From: Byssothecium circinans
Lineage: Eukaryota; Ascomycota; Dothideomycetes; Pleosporales; Massarinaceae
Direction: 5' to 3'
DNA length: 17,271 bases
Assembly (NCBI GenBank): GCA_010015675.1
Contig: ML977082.1
Span: 1-17,271, forward strand
The notes under the pieces were generated by a model. It searched no databases. It saw only the letters and a program-made list of their open reading frames with translations, and was not told the DNA's origin. A program made the position numbers and the translations under genes. Shown here one piece after another: positions 8,304 to 16,680 of the stretch (position 1 is its first letter; each line of letters starts with the position of its first letter).

Positions 8304-10549
8304 AACCTTCTTAGTTTTGTTAAAAACTATTCTAATCCTTGTTTGTCAGATAGGTGTATTAGATAGCCGTCATCGTAACATGCTATCTAAGATAGGCATC
8401 TATGCTTTATCTCTGCTTCTTCCTTTCTTAGGAAGCCTTTTCAAAGCTTCTCTAAGAGATGTGCCTGGCACATGTCATCGAAGCACTGTTCGTAGGGTAG
8501 GTCGTCGTAACTTTCCCTTATAATAGCTCTAGGTAGGCGTCTTATAGTCTAAGTATGCGAGATATTGTTTCTAGCGGCCTTGTCTTCTAGATGGCCTTGT
8601 AGCTAGTATTGCGTCTCTAGTAACGTTCGCTATATCTATCGTGTGAGTATTATCTTTCATCTAAAAGCGTCTTCCTTAGTCTCGTCAAGAAGCGTTAGGA
8701 ATTTGTAGCATTTGCATACGTCCGCTAGACACTTAGAAGGAGATAGTAGTTTATAGTTAGCTCTATGCCTAGTCTATGCTACTTCTTCTTTTAAAAAGAG
8801 GTAGAACATGCATCCTAGTAGTAATACATACTAGTTCTAATTAAGCTTCTTGTATCCTTTATTTAAAAGGTGCCCTATAGGGTAATGGTAAAGATATATG
8901 CTATCTTTATATATTAGTTCTTCCTCATCTATTCGTCTAGCTAGCTAGTATCCTGCAATGTGCTTGCTTAGCTAGTAAAGTTAGTAGTGCGTATTATAGC
9001 ACCTGCTCTAGCCTAGGCGTTTATACTATTTTTGCTAGTATTTAAAGTAATGTACGTGGTAGTTGTCTTCTATGCAGTCCTTCTTTAGGAGAAGGGCGTA
9101 AGAGGCTCGTCTAGGCATGTGTTGCACGCTTCTTCTTTCTTGCAAGTAAGCTATGCAATGCTTTTTTATGTAGTTATACTAATTGACTTTATTATGTTCG
9201 TCATTAATCTTAATCTATTATACTTTCATCTATAGACCTTATTCTTTTATTACTGCTACTACTACTTCGTAGGCGTAAGTACTGCGTACTAGTATATCTT
9301 AAGTACACGTTACACTTTTATATGTGTTGTTCCTATACATCTAGCATAGATTATCTTTAAGCCGTTAAAGGACCTTATAGTCATTTATCTAGTTTAAAGG
9401 TTAAGTTATTTAAGCTAAAATAGATTCTATATTGCTAATATTATTGTTAGAGGGTTCCGTCGCCTAATCTAGTTCTAAAGGTAGGTAAAAAGTAGGCTGC
9501 TAATGTAGCACCTCTAGTTTACCCTCCTTGAGTTCCGTTACCTTAAACTTGATTATTCTAATTTTAACTGCTTTAAGCTTGCTTGCTTGGCCTTGGTTCT
9601 TTAGGTAATCTCTACAGAAGTGTTCTACTTCGCCGCATTAGAGACATGCCTTCTTTTTAAAGCATTCCTAGCGTTGTTCGTGGGTTAGGCTGTCTAGCTA
9701 TTTTCTCTTACCTTTATTAAACTGCTTTCTTTATTAGACTTTGTCTATCATTACTACATCACTATCTTAGTTATATTATGGTGTCTTTAGCTTCCTATAT
9801 CTTCTAGAGTTAAGAATAACTATCATGTCTTTTTACTTCTTTTACATTGCTTATTCATAGAGCCTATTATTAATTTAGGTGGCTAGGTTAATTATGTCTT
9901 GTAAGTCTTCTAGCTTATCGTAATAGATTATACTATCCTTAATAGTTTCCTTTAACCTATTATAGAAGGCTGTGCGTAACAGCGTATTATCTTAATTAAT
10001 CTTTAACTATAGTTGTTTAAACTTCGTTACATATCTTGCGACTAACGTATCCTGCCGGATCTAAGATATCTTTTGCTCTGCCTAAGTCTCTTCGTCGAGT
10101 TCTTTAAATACCTTCTAAATCTTATCCTTGAATGCTGTCTAGCTCTTGAAGATAGTCTTCGTGTCGTCCTTATAATGCCTTATCTCGTTCATAAGATAAT
10201 TATCTATAAAAGGTTGTATCTACGTGGCTGCCTTATCCTTTAGATGCATGCCAGCCACGAGGATTTTATCCAAATCCTCTGTTAGGGCATTAAATCGACG
10301 GTACAAATCTATGTTAGTAAGGAATAGCTTTAAGCTATCTTATTCTTTATCATACTTCTCTAGCGCCGTAATCTTTCCATAGGGTATAGTGTCCTTAGCT
10401 TAGAGTTAAGTAATTGCTTGCATTAATCCGTTAATCTGCTCAGCCTATTGCTATAACTAGTTAGCCTAGCTAGCTATTACTAATGCTAGACTTAAAGCAG
10501 GTGTGCTAACACTACTACTAGTAGCACGTAAGGTAGCGGAAGCTGCTAT
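8294..10549 (-). pseudogene. Chromovirus ORF1: gag with zinc knuckle and long Cys/His-rich extension
   Basis: One minus-strand frame of 751 codons, broken only by RIP-type stops. The start is inferred: ATA GCA GCT TCC (10549) looks like a RIP-mutated ATG GCA; the first true ATG in frame is near 10420. Residues 60-260 match the Ty3/gypsy capsid: LFLTNIDLYRRF, then DKILVAGMHLKDKAA, a WIQPFIDNY-like segment (W now stop) and TAFYNRLKETIKDSI. The zinc knuckle at residues 302-315 (9605-9646) reads CL*CGEVEHFCRDY, a CX2CX4HX4C motif with the last Cys changed to Tyr. Gag normally ends soon after this, but here the frame stays open about 430 more codons. The extension includes a Cys/His/Tyr-rich part at about residues 490-640 (RCYNTHY, LYHYPIGH, KCLADVCKCYKF); many Tyr are probably former Cys. 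Its role is unknown. It ends at the slippery site that leads into pol. Confidence 0.85.
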
Positions 10550-10588
10550 TACGTACGTTTAGGTTCTTAAACCTGTAGGTAGTTAAAG

Positions 10589-11076
10589 TGTTACTAAGGG
10601 GTATACTTGCTAGTCCTAATCCGTGTTAGGGTAGGTTAGTTAGTATAAGGTGTATACGTTAAGTAGTATGCTTTAGTAATTTAAGAAGCAAATGTGTGAA
10701 AGCAACTAATTCTATAACTAACTATAGAATAACTAAGTATTAATCTAGGTAAGAGATGAATTATTAAGAGTTAACTACGAAGAACTAAAACTAAGAAGAC
10801 AAAGGAAACTCATCCTATCTTTATACCGCTTGCCTTATCTCTTCATACTATCCTGCTACGTCTGCTACATCTACTACGTCCATAGCACACGTATTAGACT
10901 AAGCAATGGGTGTTACGTCTACTACGTTCTCTTAGCCCGTAGCACACTAAGCACATTACATAACCTGCTAACGTAAACCTTCCCTGCGCATCATCGTATC
11001 ACCACTTCTTAGGCTTAACACCTTCTGCGCTGCACTATCTAGCTCCGGATACCCTATATCCTTTCTATTTGTAACA
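10589..11076 (-). repeat. 5' LTR of the chromovirus
   Basis: 488 bp with intact TGTTAC and GTAACA ends (plus-strand view). It aligns to 3572-4059 without gaps as far as read, differing by transitions in both directions. As the upstream LTR for the minus-strand genes, it carries the element's promoter. Confidence 0.95.
10818..10825 (-). promoter_or_regulatory. Probable TATA box of the 5' LTR promoter
   Basis: The minus strand reads GGTATAAAGATAGG here, with the TATAAAGA core inside the LTR and about 230 bases before the LTR's inner edge. The same core is kept in the other LTR. Called by consensus only. Confidence 0.5.
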
Positions 11077-11275
11077 ATTACTAAGGATGCGTTTGTAAGC
11101 TAGTAGTTATACGGCAAGGGGCAATATTATAATAGTTTTCTAGTATTTAAAGGAAACGTAATTAACGCTCTATATATAAGTACTAATATAGCTAGGGTTT
11201 TTATTATGCTCTAGGTTATTATATAGTATATATATACCTCTCCTACTACTTTCTTTCTCTTCTCTTCTTTCTTAT
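11077..11275. repeat. LTR-like repeat R1 (right part), interrupted by the chromovirus
   Basis: It begins attactaaggatgcgttt and shares caatattataatagttttct and the downstream order with R3: cttatataagtact-type TATA region, a gtatatatacctct block and a long pyrimidine tract. Its left part is 3510-3571, on the other side of the chromovirus. Probably a solo LTR of an older retroelement; no internal coding region was found. Confidence 0.6.
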
Positions 11276-11680
11276 AGTCTATCTTAGTAGAGGGGTTGTA
11301 GGAGGAGTATAATTAAGCAAAGATAATAGATTAGCTTACCTAAAAGTATTATTATAATAGATTTTTAGTAGTAAAAGTTAGTAGTTAATAATTACTTAGT
11401 TATTACTAATAGTTTAGTACTATTACTTAACTATTACTAAGAAATTTGTATTAGTTAATAAGACTTTATTATAGATCTATACAAGTTAAGGCTACTAGAG
11501 TAGAGTATATAGTATAGCCTTCTTATTAAGGCTTAACTTATAACTAGAGTTACCCTATTATTGCTTATTATCTTAGAGGTCGTTATTATTATTGTCTATA
11601 ACCTTAATATTACGTAGTTAACTTATAATAGCGTCTAGTATATATAGTCTATCTATAATCTTACCTATATTACGTCTTAA
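11276..11680. other. Unassigned repeat debris
   Basis: No gene recognised in about 400 bases. A palindromic motif related to the 31-bp repeat (taatagtttagtactattac) occurs at 11408-11427. The stretch 11376-11438 matches the left flank of the chromovirus at 3510-3571, so it is another copy of the same LTR-like sequence. The rest is TpA-rich with no motif. Confidence 0.4.
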
Positions 11681-11790
11681 CTAATAGTTTAGTACTATTG
11701 CTTAGCTACTACTAATAGTTTAATACTATTGCTTAGCTACTACTAATAGTTTAGTACTATTGCTTAGCTACTACTAATAGTTTAGTATAG
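11681..11790 (+). repeat. 31-bp tandem repeat with internal palindrome
   Basis: Units of 31 bp start at 11681, 11712, 11743 and 11774 (ctaatagtttagtactattg, then cttagctacta); the last is partial. Each unit holds the inverted repeat aatagt-ttagt-actatt. Single copies lie at 11405 and, altered, near the chromovirus target at 3546. The array sits at the left edge of LTR-like repeat R3. Confidence 0.85.
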
Positions 11791-11794
11791 AACT

Positions 11795-12068
11795 ATTACC
11801 TAGACGCATTTTTAAGGCTGTAATTATATAGTAAGAAGTAATATTATAATAGTTTTCTAGTATTAAAAAGTAAAGGTAAAGGTAATTAATACTTCTTATA
11901 TAAGTACTAAGCCTGTTCGCGTTTTTATCTAGCTCTAGGCTATTACGTAGTATATGTATCCTCCCTTTCTCATTCTTTTTCTTCTTCTTCTTTCCCTTTA
12001 CCTTCTAGCGTATAGCTATGCGTTACTATATAATAGATTCTATTATTCACTAGCTACTATAACCCTTA
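11795..12068 (+). repeat. LTR-like repeat R3
   Basis: It aligns with R1 from attac onward (11795 against 11077), including the shared aatattataatagttttcta. It has a TATA-like ttatataagtact, a gtatatgtatcctccc block, a cttctt-rich tract and an end agctactataaccctta, which is repeated at the end of R4. Probably a solo LTR of about 270-285 bp; orientation is inferred from the TATA and pyrimidine order. Confidence 0.55.
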
Positions 12069-12353
12069 GCTAGCTTAATCGCCTGCTAGGCGTTAATAAA
12101 GGGCGAAGTTACTAGCCTAACTTATATAAGCTAAATTTGCGCTAAGCTTGCTATCCCTTACTATAAGGTACTAGGTGTATATATATCTCTTTACTACGCT
12201 CTCTCTTCTCCTTTATAGTACTTATTATAGTTAAGAGCAACTATAACTCTAGTTGCTCTTAACTATAACCTTACGTAAACGCGCCTTTAGAGAAAGATAG
12301 CTATATACTACTAAGTACTAGAGTCTATTATTTACTAGCTACTATAACCCTTA
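12069..12353 (+). repeat. LTR-like repeat R4, tandem to R3
   Basis: The same layout as R3: acttatataagct, ggtgtatatatatctct and a pyrimidine tract. Its last 56 bases (12298-12353) repeat 12013-12068 with few changes. R3 and R4 thus look like tandem LTRs left after recombination. A perfect hairpin is inserted in R4. Confidence 0.5.
12225..12268. repeat. Perfect 19-bp hairpin
   Basis: Arms 12225-12243 (ttatagttaagagcaacta) and 12250-12268 are exact reverse complements around the 6-base loop taactc. The sequence has no counterpart at the same place in R3. It may be an inserted palindrome or a structured RNA element; it lacks the T-run of a terminator. Confidence 0.85.
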
Positions 12354-12361
12354 CTTAAGTA

Positions 12362-12622
12362 ACCTAGAACTAGATGTTAGTAGTCTAGCAACTATTTAGT
12401 AGATTAGCTAAAGTCCTAGTATATCTTTGTAAATCTATTACTTACCTAATATACTAATCCTTAAGAATAATAACCGCCTAAGAACGTAAGCATACTAAGT
12501 AGTTATAAATGTCTTTAAAATAAGAACCTTTTACTAAAACCTCCTATTTCTAAATAATAGTCTAATAGTAGAAGTAGATCCTTATAAGGCTATCTTTAGA
12601 TATATATAGAGCTAATATATAA
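12362..12622 (+). pseudogene. Possible remnant of an unidentified coding sequence
   Basis: One plus-strand frame from about 12367 reads protein-like for about 85 codons (ILILKNNNRLRT, then VVINVFKIRTFY, IVEVDPYKAIFRYI) with RIP-type stops only. No family was recognised. In RIP-mutated DNA such frames can arise by chance, so this is tentative. Confidence 0.2.
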
Positions 12623-12815
12623 TAGCTTTAAAGCATCCTACTATAGGATATTTAAGTATCTTACTGTAATAGCTTTAGAGTATTCTACTATAGTAGCTTT
12701 AGAGCATCCTACTATAGTAGCTTTAGAGCATCCTACTATAGTAGCTTTAGAGTATACTACTACTATATACTACTTAAGAGTATCCTACTATAATAACTTA
12801 AGCGCTACCTACTAT
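12623..12815 (+). repeat. 24-bp minisatellite
   Basis: The unit tagctttagagcatcctactatag is 24 bp. Near-exact copies start at 12670, 12694, 12718 and 12742, with diverged copies from 12623 and up to about 12815. The edges carry more changes than the centre. No gene is visible in it. Confidence 0.85.
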
Positions 12816-12837
12816 AACTACTTGTTTATTACTAGTA

Positions 12838-12900
12838 ACATGTTTTATAAGTAAGTGCTGCATATAAGTGAGCGCTGCACTCTACTAACTTTTTACACCT
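12838..12900 (+). repeat. Left terminal inverted repeat of the Fot1-like element
   Basis: 63 bp starting acatgttttataag. It pairs with 14627-14689 with about 15 mismatches, nearly all transitions. The duplicated gcgagcgccgc core of the right end reads gtaagtgctgc and gtgagcgctgc here, so the left end has lost CpGs. Confidence 0.9.
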
Positions 12901-12982
12901 TTATAAGCATATAACTCAACCAATTTATAAGCTACTATATAGATTTTGAAATAGCATATTAAACAGCATCTAAAGAATCTTT

Positions 12983-14608
12983 TTAGCATATACATGAATT
13001 ATGCCTAGGCTCCCTACACCTTATGCAGCGCGCTAGAGCCTAGCAGCTAAGGCCTAATTACTTTCTACCTTAACGCTGTTTACGCTCTATCTGCTAATTA
13101 GCCTCCTTTTAAGCAAGTATATCCTTTCTTTCTCCTTTTGTTAAGGTCCCTTGCCTCTGTATATGCTTCTTTTTGCGCTGCCTACGCTTTGTTGCTGCCT
13201 CGTTAGCTTTCTTAAGGCTAGTAATCTGATCGCGCATTAGCTTAGCTAAGAGCATCATAACCTCTGCCTCTTTCTTAAGCTAGCTAATTGCCTTAATAAT
13301 TGAGGCTAGTAATAAGCTCTTATGCCACCGTACGCGATCACGTATCAACGTTGATTAAGCCTTAAGCTTACGTACGTTGCTTGGTGTACGAGCTTCCTAG
13401 AGGGCGTCTAGTAGAGAGGCTAGTAGTATAGGCGTACAAAGCTACATATCTAGCTTTAATAGAACTATAACTAGCTAGAGAGGTATAAGGCCTACGCCTT
13501 AAAAGGCTAAGCAGATATTAGCTGCCGTAAACAATCGCGTAAAGGCTGCCTTAAAGGCTAGCAGAAACTTAAGCTTAGTAATGTAGTTAATATAGTAGCA
13601 GATTAGATCTTTAATCTCACGGCTGTACGCGCGCTTTAATAGCGAGAAGTAACTAACGTTAAAAGGCTAGAGTAGGTGCGACAAGTAAAGCGGCATATAG
13701 AGCGTATAGATATTATTCTCCTTATAGAGCTCTTAAAACTCAAGAGAGTGGTGGCTCTCATGGCCGTTAAGGATAAGTAGGTAACGGGCACCTATTACTT
13801 AAGCCTTTGTATAAGCGTTAAAGTGCTTTAGCTATTTAAGTCCTAGCTCGTTATTCGTCTAGCCGTTGTTGCTAACAGCAATAGCCTAGTCGCGCGGAAT
13901 ATCCTCCTCGTACTAGGCAGATAGGTGGTGCTTACTAGCAAAGATAATGAATAGCAGGATAGCCTAGCTAGCAGCATTGATTCCTTAGATAACTATCACC
14001 CACTCGTGATTACCTGGCTAGATAGCCTTTGGCCAGCCTCTCCTCTCTAACCCTGTTATGACGAGCTAAGTCATGATCTTGCCTATCATAAAGCTAGCCT
14101 CGTTAAAGTTGTAGACGTCCTCGTCATAAATGCTATACTTAGCTTTTGTCTACTCTATAAGCTTAAACTAGCTTCTAATTAATACAGGATCTTCGCATAG
14201 AGCTCTCTACCTATCATAGGCCTGGTTAAAACGTGTTTTAAGGCTGTTGGTACGCTTGACAAAGTTGCGCGGCTAGTGGACGCTGACCTGACCTCTGCCG
14301 CGCGCTGCCAGCAGCTTATCAGCCATATCGCGTATAGCTGCGTACGTAGGCGCAAATCCGCGTTTATCTAGGTCGAGTATATAGCTAACAATCACCTCCT
14401 CTTCTAGCTGTGTGAGCTTCTTTGAGTTGGGCTGGCAATCGCGTCAGAAAGAGATACCAGCGTGTCGGCGGCGGAGTGTTCTGTCAGACACATTGTAGAC
14501 TGTAGCAGCAGCGCGATTGCTCTAGATTTGATTGGCATTGATAGATGAGATAGCAAGCTGAATATCTGCTTCATTTGAAGATAATTAAGTAACGTTGTGT
14601 GGAGCCAT
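12983..14608 (-). pseudogene. Fot1/Pot2-like transposase, 541 residues, RIP-inactivated
   Basis: A cut-and-paste DDE transposase of the pogo group. It starts at ATG (14608; MAPHNVT) about 20 bases inside the TIR and runs in one frame to TAA at 12983-12985. Broken codons are stops from Gln, Trp or Arg. Residues 1-70 carry an HTH (AAATVYNVSDRTLRRR); residues 72-100 read LTQLEEEVIVSYILDLDKRG, a CENP-B-type DNA-binding region. The catalytic blocks are YNFNEASF (residue 169), [10 protein letters not shown] (residue 281) and PFNVSYFS (residue 317). All three catalytic Asp are now Asn, with 35 residues between the last two. A basic coiled-coil-like tail ends in a zinc knuckle, CIRCREPRHNSCIC (528-541), CX2CX4HX4C. 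Mutation is lighter near the start and heavier toward the end. Confidence 0.93.
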
Positions 14609-14626
14609 TATACGTTGAGATGAGAG

Positions 14627-14689
14627 AGGTGCGCAAACTTAGTAAGGTGCGGCGCTCGCTTGTACGCGGCGCTCGCTTATGAAACATGT
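14627..14689 (-). repeat. Right terminal inverted repeat with duplicated binding-site-like core
   Basis: 63 bp, much more GC-rich than the left partner. It contains two identical 13-bp direct repeats, gcggcgctcgctt, at 14649-14661 and 14666-14678 (17-bp spacing). These are likely transposase-binding sites (inference from repeats inside TIRs of this group). Confidence 0.9.
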
Positions 14690-14691
14690 TA

Positions 14692-15364
14692 TACTATCTT
14701 AAACTTAACAACGCCTCCTTAACTTAGCAGCAGCGCTACTTAAGTTAATAAGACCTAATAATTAGCTTCTAGATAGTAGAGCAATAGTGCCTTTCTAAAG
14801 TACTATAATAGTATACTCTAGTCTCTAGCATATAAGATACTAGCTCCTAAAGGAGGACACCCTTATAAAGGTTATAGAAGTAGCGCGTTTAGGTATAAAG
14901 CTAGGAACGACTAATTAACTAGTTTTTCTTATAGCTTCTAAGGTATATTACCTATAACCTTCTATTAATCTAAAGGGTCTGCCTAAGTTTAAATGTATAT
15001 AGCTACTAGAGACGCTTATACTCCCTAGTTAACTAACCTACTAAAGTAGGATATAGATGCTAAACTATAAAATATCCCTTAGAGTTACTATTAAATTAGC
15101 TTATAGCCTCTATAGAATCACTCGCCTAAGCTAAGAACTAGTTTAAGGTCCTACTACCCTCTTAATTAAGCTCTTAAACTCCCCTAAAATACCTATAGAA
15201 GTATATTATAAGGTCTACTATAGGACGTCTCTATTAGGTATCCTTTAGATATTTAATCTACATCTACTAACTATTTTTTGCTTTTGCTACTTAGTAACTA
15301 GGTTGACTAGACTAGACTAGCTACTATAGGTCTATATAAGGCATCTAAGAAGCTAATAACTAAT
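14692..15364. other. Unassigned TpA-rich DNA
   Basis: About 670 bases with no recognisable gene. One plus-strand frame has only RIP-type stops and is rich in would-be Gln and Leu, but no domain can be named. A short gactagactagactagc run lies near 15310. Confidence 0.3.
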
Positions 15365-15492
15365 ACCTATAATTGCCTATAATCGCCTTAAGACGTCTAC
15401 TATTGCCTATAATCACCCTAAGGCGCCTACTATTGCCTATAATCACTCTAAGGCGCCTACTTTTACCTATAACTACCCTAAGGCGCCCATAT
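15365..15492 (+). repeat. 30-bp minisatellite
   Basis: Units of 30 bp (gcctataatcaccctaaggc, then gcctactatt) start at 15375, 15405, 15435 and 15465, with a partial unit before. As 30 is a multiple of three, one frame encodes a 10-residue repeat (PIITLRRLLL), with an open frame from 15373 to 15555. That frame starts with TTG, not ATG, so I do not call it a gene. Confidence 0.85.
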
Positions 15493-15826
15493 ATCACCCG
15501 CAATTACTGCTATAAGATGGACAATATTAGGATAAGGAGATTTAATAAGTTATAGTAGCTAGAGTTAACGTAGCGTAATATATAAGCAATAATACTTCTT
15601 AGGATTTACTAGTATACTTTATTAATCTAGAGATTAACATATACCTATTAAGGCGCGTATATAATAATAGTTATCTAGTTATTATATGCAAAGCATCTAA
15701 TCCTAGAGTTAACGTAGAATCTAATAAATTAAGCAACTATAATAGGACGTAATATAAAACTAAAGGCCTACATCTATAAATAGGAAAGGCCGTAGTATTA
15801 CTCTTAAAGCCTATATATAGCAGATT
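15493..15826. other. Unassigned AT-rich stretch
   Basis: No gene or named motif. The word ctagagttaacgtag occurs twice (15560-15574 and 15703-15717), suggesting a weak dispersed repeat about 143 bases apart. Confidence 0.35.
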
Positions 15827-15940
15827 AGGCTAGCTTCTATAGTAGCGTGTAAGGCTAGCCCTATAGTAACTTTACCTATAATAAGACTAGCTTCTATAGT
15901 AGTATATTAGGCTAGCTCTATAGTAACTAAGAGAGGAAGG
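15827..15940 (+). repeat. 57-bp direct repeat, two units
   Basis: Units at 15827 and 15884 share ctagcttctatagtag and ggctagc(c/t)ctatagtaac at the same 57-base offset. Differences are mostly transitions. No gene seen. Confidence 0.75.
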
Positions 15941-16050
15941 ATGCTTAAAGGCCTGCGTGTAGTTAATTTAAGCTTATAATAAGAGTTAGGGCTACTTCTC
16001 CTTATATTATAGTAGGCGATAAAAGCTTCTAAGAAAGCAAGAATAATATA

Positions 16051-16205
16051 GTATAGTTAGGGAGAGGCGAGGGCAGTATAGTTAAGTAGAGAACGATACA
16101 GTATAGTTAGAAAGAGGGCGATATAGTATAGTTAAAGAAAGGGTAAAGGCAGTATAGTTAAAAAGAAAGCAAAGGCAGTATAGTTAGGGAGAGGGTAATA
16201 GTATT
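16051..16205 (+). repeat. 25-26-bp purine-rich tandem repeat
   Basis: The core gtatagtta recurs at 16051, 16076, 16101, 16126, 16152 and 16178, each followed by a variable purine run such as gggagagg or aaagaggg. This forms a strand-asymmetric GA-rich tract that continues loosely to 16270. Confidence 0.8.
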
Positions 16206-16310
16206 ATCTACGTATAGTTAACTTATATAGTAGTAAAGTAAAGAGAAAGAGAGAAAAGAAAAAGCTAATATTTATAGAATTTTTTATTATTATTACGTTA
16301 TCTAGCAAAT

Positions 16311-16382
16311 AGTAAAAGTAAGAGTAAAAGTAAGAGTAAAAGTAAGAGTAAAAGTAAAAGTAAGAGTAAAAGTAAAAGTAAG
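16311..16382 (+). repeat. Hexamer microsatellite (AGTAAA/AGTAAG)
   Basis: Twelve contiguous 6-bp units of agtaaa or agtaag, partly alternating, 72 bases in all. Confidence 0.9.
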
Positions 16383-16412
16383 GACTCTAGTAAGTATTAA
16401 GACTATAAAGAG

Positions 16413-16510
16413 AGCTATAGTAGGATAGTAAAAGAGTAAGCTATAGTAGGATAAAAAAAGCTATAGTAAGATAAAGGGCTATAGTAAGATAAAGAGTTAT
16501 AGTAAGATAG
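16413..16510 (+). repeat. 18-26-bp tandem repeat
   Basis: gctatagtaggata-type units start at 16414, 16440, 16460, 16478 and 16496, separated by purine spacers. Simple-sequence expansion; no gene. Confidence 0.75.
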
Positions 16511-16680
16511 TATATATTCTACTTTATATATATAAGATATAGAGTATATATACTAGCTTTAAAAACATATATATATTATTATACTCTAGGCTTAAAACTA
16601 GTATATTTTATATATACTAGTATAATTTATACTAAGGCGCAACTATAGGGAAGAGGTATAGCAAGATAGCATTACTATAG

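Larger units (their letters stand above)
3567..11081 (-). mobile_element. Full-length Ty3/gypsy chromovirus LTR retrotransposon
   Basis: A 7505-bp element (3572-11076) flanked by a perfect 5-bp target duplication ATTAC (3567-3571 and 11077-11081). The two LTRs are 488 bp each and end in the inverted TGTTAC...GTAACA. Transcription is from the minus strand: 5' LTR at the right, then gag, protease, RT, RNase H, integrase, chromodomain, polypurine tract and 3' LTR at the left. This domain order plus a C-terminal chromodomain is the mark of chromoviruses, which use the chromodomain to direct integration. LTR differences seen are transitions with no length change, so it inserted recently relative to its neighbours and was then mutated by RIP. 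It also carries an opposite-strand ORF at 4211-5014. Confidence 0.95.
12836..14691 (-). mobile_element. Full-length Fot1/Pot2-like (pogo-group) DNA transposon
   Basis: A 1852-bp element (12838-14689) with TA duplications at 12836-12837 and 14690-14691 and 63-bp terminal inverted repeats. It encodes one transposase on the minus strand. Size, TA target and DD35D-type transposase fit the Fot1/Pot2 group of ascomycete elements. The coding frame has no indel, so it was intact until RIP mutated it. Confidence 0.93.

Noticed and set aside
8317..8523. A 68-codon open frame on the plus strand
   Set aside because: It lies antisense to the gag-pol junction, with no motif. It is open because this stretch is less mutated. 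The minus-strand frames here connect to gag and pol.
10556..10588. A tRNA primer binding site next to the 5' LTR
   Set aside because: The minus strand reads ctttaactacctacaggttt. No clear match to a tRNA 3' end is visible, and RIP may have changed it, so no site is called.
11681..11790. A CRISPR-like array
   Set aside because: The units are contiguous, without unique spacers. It is a tandem repeat in fungal-type DNA.
15373..15555. A 60-codon open frame on the plus strand
   Set aside because: It begins with TTG, not ATG, and most of it is the 30-bp minisatellite.
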